DNA from: Dermabacter indicis
GTDB taxonomy: Bacteria; Actinomycetota; Actinomycetes; Actinomycetales; Dermabacteraceae
Assembly: GCA_001403775.1 (NCBI GenBank)
Contig: CYUG01000011.1
Location: forward strand, 209,051 to 273,050
Direction of reading: 5' to 3'
Length of the DNA: 64,000 nt
The notes under the pieces are model-generated. The model saw nothing but the letters and a program-made list of their open reading frames with translations. It searched no databases and was not told the origin of the DNA. This document shows, in pieces, positions 16,980-25,123 of the stretch; position 1 is the first letter of the stretch; each line of letters starts with the position of its first letter. A program made the position numbers and the translations under genes.

Positions 16980-17845
16980 GCTGCTGCCCCGCGCGCGATG
17001 AGCTCGCGCGCAAGCTGGCGATAGGCATCAGCGCCCTTGTTGTTCGAAGCAAAAGTCGTGATCGGTTCCGCGGCCACCGAGGCATCCGGAAACTTCACGG
17101 TGCGGTTAATCGCGGTGTGGAAGACCTTGTCGGGGAACGCCTCGACCACGCGGCTCACGACCTCGCGCGCGTGGAGTGTGCGCGGATCAAACATCGTGAT
17201 GAGGATGCCGTCCATCTCGAGTCGCGGGTTGATGCGGTCCTGCACCTTTTCGATGGTTTCCACGAGCAACGCAACGCCGCGAAGTGCGAAGTACTCCGCG
17301 CCGAGGGGAATGATCACGCCGTCGCTTGCGGCGAGGGCATTCACCGTGAGCAGGCCGAGCGAGGGCTGGCAGTCAATGAGAATGACGTCATACTCCCCTA
17401 CGACGGGACGCAGCACGCGCGCGAGGGCCATTTCGCGCGCGACTTCGTTGACGAGCTGAACCTCGGCCGCCGAGAGGTCGATATTTGCCGGGAGAATTTC
17501 CATGTTCTCCGTGGTCGTCGGCTGGATTGCCTCACGGATGTCGTGGTCACGCTCGAGCAGCAGGTTATACACCGTGAGATCGAGCTCGTAGCTATTGATG
17601 CCCGTGCCCGCGCTCAGGGCGCCCTGCGGGTCGAGGTCCACGAGAAGCACCTTGCGACCAAACTCGGCGAGCGCTGCGCCGAGATTGATGACCGAGGTCG
17701 TCTTTCCCACGCCACCCTTCTGGTTCACCATGGAGATGATGCGCGCGGGACCGTGCGAGTCGAGAGCCTTCGGCTCGGGAAAGTCCGGAAGCGGGCGCCC
17801 CGTGGGGCCGTAGTTCAGCTTCAGATCAAGCTCGCTCTTTGTCAC
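16976..17845 (-). CDS. ParA-family ATPase of the xerD-parA-rluB cluster
   Basis: A 289-residue ParA/Soj-type ATPase. About 35 leading residues (TGRPLPDFPEPKALDSHGPA) precede the deviant Walker A NQKGGVGKTT. Then come LVDLDPQGALSAGTG and a Walker B strand in ILIDCQPSLGLL. This is the paralogue normally found beside scpAB (the mycobacterial Rv1708 type) and not the oriC-linked parA. It follows xerD and overlaps rluB. With scpAB missing and no parB in the window, its partner is unknown. Confidence 0.92.
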   Translation of the reverse strand: MTKSELDLKLNYGPTGRPLPDFPEPKALDSHGPARIISMVNQKGGVGKTTSVINLGAALAEFGRKVLLVDLDPQGALSAGTGINSYELDLTVYNLLLERDHDIREAIQPTTTENMEILPANIDLSAAEVQLVNEVAREMALARVLRPVVGEYDVILIDCQPSLGLLTVNALAASDGVIIPLGAEYFALRGVALLVETIEKVQDRINPRLEMDGILITMFDPRTLHAREVVSRVVEAFPDKVFHTAINRTVKFPDASVAAEPITTFASNNKGADAYRQLARELIARGAAA

Positions 17846-17882
17846 GTGTACCTGTCCCTACGTCGTTGATGTTCACGGGTTT

Positions 17883-17905
17883 TCGCGCGCGATCAGTGCG
17901 CGCGA
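17883..17905. other. Hairpin in the xerD-parA gap
   Basis: Perfect 8-bp arms TCGCGCGC (17883-17890) and GCGCGCGA (17898-17905) with a 7-base loop, in the 115-base space between xerD and parA. On the minus strand it is followed by A-rich rather than U-rich sequence, so it is more likely an mRNA-stabilising or attenuating structure than an intrinsic terminator. Confidence 0.45.
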
Positions 17906-17960
17906 CCCATGGGGAATATCCTAACCGGCAGCCCTGAACACGCCCGCCACGCGCACGGCT

Positions 17961-18908
17961 TCACAACGCTCGCGGGTGCGAGCTCGCGTGGATCTCACGA
18001 AGGGCCTGCGCGCCGAGATGCGTGTAGCGCTGGGTTGTCGTAATCGAAGCGTGGCCGAGCAGTTCCTGGACCGTACGAACGTCGGCCCCGCCCTCGAGCA
18101 GATGGGTCGCGTAGCTGTGGCGCAGGGTGTGGGGGCTCACGTGCGAGGTGATTCTCGCGTCACTAGCAGCAGTCGTCACGATGGCGAAGGCGGCTTGGCG
18201 CGTGAGTCTCGTACCCCGATTGCCCAAGAAGATCGCGGGGCTCCCGCTTCCCTTCTCGAGGAACGCGGGTCGCGCGCGCGTCAAGTACGCGTCAAGCGCG
18301 TCAAGCGCGTAGCGCCCAAGCGGCACGAGCCGCTCCTTATTCCCCTTGCCTCGCACGAGCACGATCGCCTCGCTCTGCATGGTGTCGTCGACGTCAAGCG
18401 CGAGGGCCTCGCTTATGCGGCATCCGGTCCCGTAGAGCAGTTCCACGAGGGCACGATTGCGAAGGGCACGCTCGGTTGCGAGGGCACCGGTGAACGGTCC
18501 CGACGCCGCCTGGATAAGCGCGGAAACCTCCGCGATGCTGAGAGCATCCGGCAAGCGCAAGGGGCGGGATGCCTCCCGCACGAGTGCTGACGGATCGCCA
18601 TCGTGCGCTTCTCCCTCTTCATCGAGGAACCGGTGAAAGGCGCGGATTGACGCGAGGGCTCTCGCGGCGGAGGACGCGGCTAAGGGCGCCGTCCCCGAGC
18701 CACCTTCGCGCAAGGCGCCGATATATTCCGAAATCATGGGGGTCTCAACGTCCCGCACATCGATCTCTTGAGTGTCGAGGTACGCAAGGTACCGATCGAG
18801 ATCTCGGCGATAGGCAGCTACCGTATTCGGGCTCAGCCCACGCTCGACGCGAATGTGAGTGAGGAAGGCAGCTACGAGTTGCGAAGCGCTTGCGGCGCGC
18901 CGGTGCAT
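17961..18908 (-). CDS. xerD: Site-specific tyrosine recombinase XerD
   Basis: A 315-residue tyrosine recombinase. The N-terminal SAM-like domain (FLTHIRVERGLSPNTVAAYR) binds DNA. The catalytic domain shows the Arg in YGTGCRISEALAL, the His-x-x-Arg in HTLRHSYATHLLEGGA, and the second His and the Tyr nucleophile in GHASITTTQRYTHL. With XerC (not in the window) it resolves chromosome dimers at dif. The position ahead of parA and rluB is the conserved actinobacterial order. It lies nine bases downstream of ctaB, so it may be read from the ctaB promoter. Confidence 0.95.
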   Translation of the reverse strand: MHRRAASASQLVAAFLTHIRVERGLSPNTVAAYRRDLDRYLAYLDTQEIDVRDVETPMISEYIGALREGGSGTAPLAASSAARALASIRAFHRFLDEEGEAHDGDPSALVREASRPLRLPDALSIAEVSALIQAASGPFTGALATERALRNRALVELLYGTGCRISEALALDVDDTMQSEAIVLVRGKGNKERLVPLGRYALDALDAYLTRARPAFLEKGSGSPAIFLGNRGTRLTRQAAFAIVTTAASDARITSHVSPHTLRHSYATHLLEGGADVRTVQELLGHASITTTQRYTHLGAQALREIHASSHPRAL

Positions 18909-18917
18909 GCGATCTCG

Positions 18918-19877
18918 CTAGAGCGCCACGAAGGGATCGATCGCAAGCGCGACGAACACGAGCGTGAGATAGGTGATCGACGCGTGGAATACCCCCATGG
19001 GGTTGAGCTGCTTACCTTCCGCACCCCGGCGCACACGAACCGCGTAGCGCACGACCAGGAAGAGGAACCAGCCACCGAACACGATCGAACTCACGGTATA
19101 GACGATTCCCGTGGGCGCGAGAGGAATGATCGCGAACGAGCTCGCAAGCATGAGAACCGTGTGGAACACCATCTGGTTCGCCACGTTTTTTCGCGAGCTG
19201 ACGACGGGGAGCATCGGAACTTCGGCACGCGCGTAGTCCTGCGTGAACCGCTCTGCGAGCGGCCAGTAATGCGGGGGCGTCCAGAAGAAGATCACGAGGA
19301 AGAGGAAGAAGGCTGTCCACGACACACCGCCCGTGACGGCGGACCAGCCAATGAGCACGGGCATGCACCCGGCGACGCCACCCCACACGATGTTCTGGCT
19401 CGTGCGACGCTTGAGGATCATCGTGTAGAACACGACGTACAGAAGAATTGCGCCGAGTGCGAGGAGGGCCGAAGGGAGGTTCACGAAGGTCCACAGATAC
19501 GCCACCGAAAGGACACTCAACACGAGACCGAACGTGAGCGCCGCCTGCGGGGACACTTCTCCCGTGACGAGCGGGCGATTCTTCGTGCGCTTCATCTTCG
19601 CGTCGATATCGCGATCGAGGTACATGTTGAGCACGTTCGCGCCGCCGGCAGCGAGGTACCCGCCCACCATCGTGTTCAGGATGAGCAGCCACGAGGGGAA
19701 GCCACCTGCCGCGAGGAACATCGTGGGGATGGTCGTGATCAGCAGAAGCTCGATAATGCGGGGCTTCGTCAGCGCAACGTACGCGAGGACCGTTCGGCGA
19801 AGCGAGGGCTCCTGCGACTTCCCACGCTGCGCCGTCGCTTCGTGGGAAAGGGTTGTCGTGCCGGGGCTTTGATTCAC
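18918..19877 (-). CDS. ctaB: Protoheme IX farnesyltransferase
   Basis: A 319-residue polytopic membrane enzyme of the UbiA family with about nine hydrophobic segments. The first Asp-rich motif is NVLNMYLDRDIDAKMKRTKN (near residue 85) and a second polar signature is WTPPHYWPLAERFTQDYARA (near 208). It transfers farnesyl to heme B to make heme O for cytochrome oxidase. The GTG start is preceded by GAGGAA. It stands back to back with tkt, a common actinobacterial arrangement; ctaA and oxidase subunits are not in the window. Confidence 0.95.
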   Translation of the reverse strand: MNQSPGTTTLSHEATAQRGKSQEPSLRRTVLAYVALTKPRIIELLLITTIPTMFLAAGGFPSWLLILNTMVGGYLAAGGANVLNMYLDRDIDAKMKRTKNRPLVTGEVSPQAALTFGLVLSVLSVAYLWTFVNLPSALLALGAILLYVVFYTMILKRRTSQNIVWGGVAGCMPVLIGWSAVTGGVSWTAFFLFLVIFFWTPPHYWPLAERFTQDYARAEVPMLPVVSSRKNVANQMVFHTVLMLASSFAIIPLAPTGIVYTVSSIVFGGWFLFLVVRYAVRVRRGAEGKQLNPMGVFHASITYLTLVFVALAIDPFVAL

Positions 19878-20240
19878 TCGCGTTCCTCGATTGCGTGGAG
19901 AAGACTGTGGAGGCCGGGAAAAGTGGGAAAAGGCCTAACGTCCCTCCACGATAACCGGCACGACGCGTCCGGGGCCAGGAACTTGCGGGTAAGTCACGCC
20001 ACTAGAAACTCGGTTCCGACGTCTCCCGGGCAAGCGTCGGAACCGTGACTTCCAAAGATCCCGGTGCCCGCACCGTCGGCGCACCCCGGATCCCCGAACC
20101 TCCCTGCGTTTCCTGAGACAGCAGTCACCTTTCGCCCAAATTTGCGCGTTACTATCGACACGATTTTGGCCCCTCGCGCCGAAATGGTGATTCGCCATCG
20201 GCGCTCGAGATGGATCAACCGATGGAAGGGAAAAACTTTC
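19878..20240. other. 363-base divergent ctaB/tkt intergenic region with a long structured element
   Basis: No gene is seen. The main feature is a perfect 11-bp stem CGGTTCCGACG (20011-20021) with CGTCGGAACCG (20035-20045) and a 13-base loop, flanked by a second complementary pair AAGTCA (19991-19996) and TGACTT (20046-20051). The structure spans 19991-20051 and has no U-run on either strand. A TACTAT hexamer at 20150-20155 is a candidate -10 box for tkt, giving a leader of about 80 bases. Confidence 0.6.
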
Positions 20241-22340
20241 GTGAGTAGCAATTTCGTAGCCCCCGAGGGCTGGAGCGATCTCGACAAGCGCGCTATCGAC
20301 AACGCGCGCATCCTCGCCGCCGATGCCGTGCAGAAGGTCGGTAACGGGCACCCGGGCACTGCCGTGAGTCTCTCCCCCGCCGCGTACCTCCTGTACCAGG
20401 ACATCATGAACCACGACCCGAAGGACCCGGAGTGGTTCGGTCGTGACCGCTTCATCCTTTCGTGCGGGCACACGAGCCTCACGCAGTACCTGCAACTCTT
20501 CCTCGGCGGTTTCGGCATCGAGGTCGAGGACCTTCAGGCCCTTCGCACCGAAGGTTCCAAGACCCCGGGGCACCCCGAAAACTTCCACACCGCCGGTGTC
20601 GAGATGACAACGGGCCCGCTCGGCCAGGGCATTGCGTCGTCCGTGGGCTTCGCGATGGCGCAGCGCCGCGTGCGCGGCCTCCTCGACCCGACCGCCCCTG
20701 CCGGCGAAAGCCCGTTTGACACGTTCACCTACGTTCTCGCTTCCGACGGTGATCTGCAGGAAGGCGTGAGCAACGAGGCCAGCTCGATCGCGGGCACCCA
20801 ACAGCTCGGCAACCTCATCGTCATCTGGGACGACAACGAGATTTCGATCGAGGGCGACACGAACATCGCGTTCACCGAGGACACGGCCGCGCGCTATCAG
20901 GCGCTCGGCTGGGACGTGCGCACCGTTGACTGGACGAACGGTGGCAACGACTACGTTGAGAACCTGAAGGAACTCAAGGACGCGATCGTCGCGGGCCAGC
21001 ACGTCACCGACAAGCCGACCTTCATTCAGCTTCGCACCGTGATCGCATGGCCCACCCCGGGCAAGTCGGGCGACCACGCCGCTCACGGTTCGGCATTCGG
21101 CGATCAGCCGGTCGCGGGTCTCAAGGACATCCTCGGCTTCGATACCGAGAAGACCTTCGAAATTGACGAGGACGCCCTCGCTCATGCGCGCAAGCTCATC
21201 GAACGCGGTGCCGGGAAACACCGCGAGTGGGATGCGAAACTCGACGAGTGGCGAGGTGCCAACCCGGATGCCGCGGCGCTCTACGACCGCCTGACCGCTC
21301 GCGAACTTCCCGAAGACCTCGACGCGGCGCTCCCGGTGTTCGAGGCGGACGCCAAGGGCATCGCCACCCGCGCCGCTTCGGGCAAAGTTCTCGGTGCCCT
21401 CGCCTCGGTCATGCCCGAGCTATGGGGCGGTTCCGCTGACCTCGCCGGCTCGAACAATACGACCATGAAGGGTGAGCCGTCGTTCATCCCCGAAGCCAAC
21501 CAGACCAAGGACTTCGCTGGCAACCCTTACGGACGCACCCTCCACTTCGGTATCCGCGAGCACGCCATGGGCGCGATTTTGAGCGGTATTTCGCTCTTCG
21601 GCCTTACACGCCCCTATGGCGGCACGTTCTTCCAGTTCGCCGACTACATGCGCGGTTCTGTGCGCCTCGCTTCGCTGTGCAAGACCCCGGCAACCTACGT
21701 GTGGACCCACGACTCGATCGGCCTCGGCGAAGACGGCCCGACCCACCAGCCCGTTGAGCACCTCGCCGCGTACCGCGCGATCCCGAACCTTTCGGTCGTG
21801 CGTCCGGCCGACGCGAACGAGACGGCCCAGGCATGGAAGGCCATCCTCAAGCGCGACGAGGGTCCAGCGGGCCTCATCCTTACGCGTCAGGGCGTTCCCA
21901 CGTTCGATCGCGACGAGTACGCAGCCGCGGAGAACCTCGACAAGGGTGCCTACGTCATGAAAGACGCCTCGAACGGTGAGCCCGAGGTCATCCTCATCGC
22001 CACCGGCTCCGAGGTCCAACATGCTGCCGGCGCACAGAAGCTTCTCGAGGAAGAGGGCATCCCCACGCGACTCGTGTCGATGCCGTGCGTGGAGTGGTTC
22101 GACGAGCAAAGTGAGGAGTACCGCGAATCGGTTCTCCCGAGCTCGGTCAAGGCGCGCGTAAGCGTCGAGGCGGGTATCGCGATGCCCTGGTACCGCTTCC
22201 TTGGCGAGGCTGGCCGCGCGGTTTCGCTCGAGCACTACGGCGAGTCCGCCTCGGGTGCGCTCCTGTTCGAGAAGTACGGCTTCACCGCCGAAAACGTTGC
22301 GGCGAAAGCGAAGGAGTCCCTCGCCGCAGCTCCCAAGTAA
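20241..22340 (+). CDS. tkt: Transketolase
   Basis: A 699-residue thiamine-diphosphate enzyme. The start is GTG 20241, preceded by GGAAGGG; this gives the normal length (the longer frame adds 59 unlikely residues). Motifs are GNGHPGTAVSLSPAAYLLYQ near residue 34, GPLGQGIASSVGFAMAQ, the ThDP/Mg motif SDGDLQEGVSNEA...WDDNEI, and the pyrimidine-domain part GIREHAMGAILSGISLFG with THDSIGLGEDGPTHQPVEHL. It moves two-carbon units between sugar phosphates and supplies erythrose-4-phosphate for the shikimate genes nearby. It heads the tkt-tal-zwf-opcA/pgl run. Confidence 0.97.
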   Translation: MSSNFVAPEGWSDLDKRAIDNARILAADAVQKVGNGHPGTAVSLSPAAYLLYQDIMNHDPKDPEWFGRDRFILSCGHTSLTQYLQLFLGGFGIEVEDLQALRTEGSKTPGHPENFHTAGVEMTTGPLGQGIASSVGFAMAQRRVRGLLDPTAPAGESPFDTFTYVLASDGDLQEGVSNEASSIAGTQQLGNLIVIWDDNEISIEGDTNIAFTEDTAARYQALGWDVRTVDWTNGGNDYVENLKELKDAIVAGQHVTDKPTFIQLRTVIAWPTPGKSGDHAAHGSAFGDQPVAGLKDILGFDTEKTFEIDEDALAHARKLIERGAGKHREWDAKLDEWRGANPDAAALYDRLTARELPEDLDAALPVFEADAKGIATRAASGKVLGALASVMPELWGGSADLAGSNNTTMKGEPSFIPEANQTKDFAGNPYGRTLHFGIREHAMGAILSGISLFGLTRPYGGTFFQFADYMRGSVRLASLCKTPATYVWTHDSIGLGEDGPTHQPVEHLAAYRAIPNLSVVRPADANETAQAWKAILKRDEGPAGLILTRQGVPTFDRDEYAAAENLDKGAYVMKDASNGEPEVILIATGSEVQHAAGAQKLLEEEGIPTRLVSMPCVEWFDEQSEEYRESVLPSSVKARVSVEAGIAMPWYRFLGEAGRAVSLEHYGESASGALLFEKYGFTAENVAAKAKESLAAAPK

Positions 22341-22392
22341 GAACAGTCCATCGGAATATCGCGCAAGCAACCTCTTAACGAAAGGTTTTGCC

Positions 22393-23496
22393 ATGACCGA
22401 ATTGACCCAGAAGCTGAGCGACCTCGGCGTCTCGCTGTGGCTCGACGATCTCTCCCGCTCCCTCATTGAGAGCGGAGACCTCGAAAAGCTCATGAGCGAG
22501 CGCAACATCGTAGGCGTGACCACCAACCCCGCAATTTTCAAGGCGGCCATCGCCGGAAAATCGGACTACGACGCCGCCATCGCCGACGCCGCCTCGCGCG
22601 GCCTCGACGTTGACGGCATCATCACCGAGCTCACGACCGCGGATGTGCGCAGTGCGTGCGACGTGTTCAAACCGACCTATGACAAGTCGAATGGCTTCGA
22701 CGGGCGCGTGTCCATCGAGGTCGACCCCCGACTCGCTCACGAGGAAGAGAAGACCGTCGACCAGGCTAAGGCGCTTCACTCCCTCGTGGACCGCGAGAAC
22801 GTCATGATCAAGATTCCCGCGACCGACGAAGGTCTCCCGGCCATTACGCGCACGATCGCCGAGGGCATCAGCGTCAACGTCACGCTGATCTTCTCGCTCA
22901 AGCGCTACCGCCAGGTGATCGACGCCTACCTCGCGGGCCTTGAAAAGGCCGCAGAGAACGGCGTAGACCTCTCGCGCATCCACTCGGTTGCCTCTTTCTT
23001 CGTGTCCCGCGTGGACAGCGAAGTCGATAAGCGACTCGAGGCCATCGGCGGCGAGGCCCTCGAGCTTCGCGGCAAGGCTGGTCTCGCCAACGCGCAGGCT
23101 GCCTTCGCCGAATACCTCGATTACGTTGGCTCCGAACGCTTCGCCGCGCTCAAGGCGAAGGGGGCGAATCCTCAGCGTGCGCTGTGGGCATCCACGGGCG
23201 TCAAGAACGATGCCTACCCCGACACGATGTATGTCGACCGTCTCGTGGCTGACCCCGTCGTGAACACGGTCCCGGGCAAGACACTCGAGGCTGTCGCCGA
23301 CCATGCACGTGTCGAAGGCCCCCTCACCGAAAGTGACTTTGCCGAAGCGCGTGACGCACTCGAGAAGATCAGTGCCGCCGGCATCGATCTTGACGATGTT
23401 TTTGCCGTTCTCGAACGCGAAGGTGTCGAAAAGTTCGAGACCGCCTGGGAGGAACTCCTCTCGGCCGTCCGCGACGCCGCCGCGTCCGCAAAATAA
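22393..23496 (+). CDS. tal: Transaldolase
   Basis: A 367-residue aldolase-fold enzyme of the longer actinobacterial type. VGVTTNPAIFKAAI lies near residue 40, the Schiff-base lysine is in NVMIKIPATDEGLPAI, and VNVTLIFSLKRYRQVIDAYL follows. It exchanges dihydroxyacetone units between sedoheptulose-7-phosphate and glyceraldehyde-3-phosphate. ATG 22393 follows CGAAAGG and lies 52 bases after the tkt stop. A strong hairpin follows the stop. Confidence 0.96.
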   Translation: MTELTQKLSDLGVSLWLDDLSRSLIESGDLEKLMSERNIVGVTTNPAIFKAAIAGKSDYDAAIADAASRGLDVDGIITELTTADVRSACDVFKPTYDKSNGFDGRVSIEVDPRLAHEEEKTVDQAKALHSLVDRENVMIKIPATDEGLPAITRTIAEGISVNVTLIFSLKRYRQVIDAYLAGLEKAAENGVDLSRIHSVASFFVSRVDSEVDKRLEAIGGEALELRGKAGLANAQAAFAEYLDYVGSERFAALKAKGANPQRALWASTGVKNDAYPDTMYVDRLVADPVVNTVPGKTLEAVADHARVEGPLTESDFAEARDALEKISAAGIDLDDVFAVLEREGVEKFETAWEELLSAVRDAAASAK

Positions 23497-23510
23497 ACAT
23501 CGAAGCCTCT

Positions 23511-23547
23511 CGTGCCCGCGCTCCCGCAAGAAGGGGGCGCGGGCACG
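23511..23547 (+). other. Strong hairpin between tal and zwf
   Basis: The 11-bp perfect arms CGTGCCCGCGC (23511-23521) and GCGCGGGCACG (23537-23547) extend inwards by four more pairs, leaving a seven-base loop. It begins 15 bases after the tal stop. No U-run follows, so it may be a partial terminator or an RNA stabiliser that sets the tal:zwf ratio. Confidence 0.6.
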
Positions 23548-23584
23548 GGTGCGACACACACCTATCCCTACACAAAGGACCACT

Positions 23585-25123
23585 GTGAGGCAGAACGAAG
23601 CTGCACCCGGCAACCCCTTGCGCGATTCGCGTGACCGTCGCCTCCCCCTCATCGCCGGACCGTGCTCGGTCGTGATGTTCGGCGTGACTGGCGACCTCGC
23701 GCGCAAGAAGCTCCTCCCCGCCATCTATGACCTCCACAACCGCGGCCTTCTCCCCCCTGCCTTCGGCCTCGTGGGCTTCGGTAGGCGCGAATGGAGTCAC
23801 GATGACTTCGCGGAGTACATGCGCGAAAGCGTAGAAAAATACGCGCGTACCCCGTTTAACGAACACGCCTTCGAGCAGCTCAGGGGCGGGCTCCGTTTCG
23901 TCACCGGTGCCTTCGATGACACGGAGGCTTTCGAGGAGCTCACGCGAGTGGTAAGCGAACTCGACGAATCCCGGGGAACGGGCGGCAACCACGCCTTCTA
24001 TCTCTCCATTCCCCCGAGCGCCTTCCCCCAGGTTGCCGAGCAGCTCGCACAATCGGGGCTCAATACACCCTCGGAAAACTCCTGGCGACGCGTCGTCATC
24101 GAAAAGCCGTTCGGGCACGATCTTGAAAGCGCACGCGAACTCAACGACATCGTCGAGAAGGTCTTCAAGCCCGAAGAAATCTTCCGCATCGACCACTATC
24201 TCGGCAAGGAAACGGTCCAGAATCTCCTCGCCTTCCGGTTCGCGAACCAGATGTTCGAGCCCGTGTGGAACTCGCGCTACGTCGACCACGTGCAGATCAC
24301 GATGGCCGAAGACATCGGCATCGGCACTCGCGCCGGTTACTACGACGGCATCGGCACCGCGCGCGACGTCGTCCAGAATCACTTGCTTCAGCTGCTTGCC
24401 CTCACGGCGATGGAAGAGCCCATCACGTTCGATGCCGCCGAGCTCCGCAGCGAAAAAGAGAAGGTTCTCGCTGCGATCGAGCTCCCCGAGGATCTCGCTG
24501 AAGGCACGGCGCGCGGTCAGTACGTGGGTGGATGGCAAGGCGGCGAACAGGTCAATGGCTACCTCGAAGAGGACGGAATCTCGCCAGATTCGACGACCGA
24601 AACTTTCGCCGCGATCAAACTCATGGTGAACACGCGTCGCTGGGCGGGCGTGCCGTTCTACCTCCGTGCGGGCAAGCGGCTCGGCCGCCGCGTCACCGAG
24701 ATCGCGATCGTCTATAAGCAGGTTCCGTTCTTGCCATTCCGTGACACCGATACGGTGGATCTCGGCCAGAACGCGGTTGTCATCCGCGTGCAGCCAGACG
24801 AGGGCGTGACAATGCGTTTCGGTTCGAAGGTGCCGGGCACGCAAATGGAAGTGCGCGATGTCAACATGGACTTCGCGTATGGTTCGACCTTCACCGAGGA
24901 ATCTCCCGAGGCGTATGAGCGGCTCATCCTTGATGTTCTGCGCGGCGCTCCCCCGCTGTTCCCGCGACAGAAAGAAGTCGAGCTCTCATGGCAGATCCTC
25001 GACCCGATCCTCGAGTTCTGGGACGAGCACATGCCGCCCGCCCCGTACCGTTCCGGCACGTGGGGCCCGCAGACCGCACACGACATGATGGCCCGCGACG
25101 GCCGCACCTGGAGGCGTCCATGA
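23585..25123 (+). CDS. zwf: Glucose-6-phosphate 1-dehydrogenase
   Basis: 512 residues from GTG 23585 (AAAGGA upstream; the track-length frame would reach back into tal). The coenzyme-binding motif is FGVTGDLARKKLLP (32-45). The substrate and catalytic signature RIDHYLGKE has Asp203, His204 and Lys208. It oxidises glucose-6-phosphate to 6-phosphogluconolactone with NADP+. Its TGA overlaps the ATG of the opcA-pgl fusion (25120-25123), so enzyme, assembly factor and the next enzyme are made together. Confidence 0.97.
   Translation: MRQNEAAPGNPLRDSRDRRLPLIAGPCSVVMFGVTGDLARKKLLPAIYDLHNRGLLPPAFGLVGFGRREWSHDDFAEYMRESVEKYARTPFNEHAFEQLRGGLRFVTGAFDDTEAFEELTRVVSELDESRGTGGNHAFYLSIPPSAFPQVAEQLAQSGLNTPSENSWRRVVIEKPFGHDLESARELNDIVEKVFKPEEIFRIDHYLGKETVQNLLAFRFANQMFEPVWNSRYVDHVQITMAEDIGIGTRAGYYDGIGTARDVVQNHLLQLLALTAMEEPITFDAAELRSEKEKVLAAIELPEDLAEGTARGQYVGGWQGGEQVNGYLEEDGISPDSTTETFAAIKLMVNTRRWAGVPFYLRAGKRLGRRVTEIAIVYKQVPFLPFRDTDTVDLGQNAVVIRVQPDEGVTMRFGSKVPGTQMEVRDVNMDFAYGSTFTEESPEAYERLILDVLRGAPPLFPRQKEVELSWQILDPILEFWDEHMPPAPYRSGTWGPQTAHDMMARDGRTWRRP

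Noticed and set aside
17961-18908. The tyrosine recombinase as a phage integrase
   Set aside because: Length, motifs and the xerD-parA-rluB context fit chromosomal XerD; no phage genes or att repeats are nearby.
19935-21221. A 428-codon minus-strand frame over the start of tkt
   Set aside because: Shadow of transketolase; no domain and no ribosome site.
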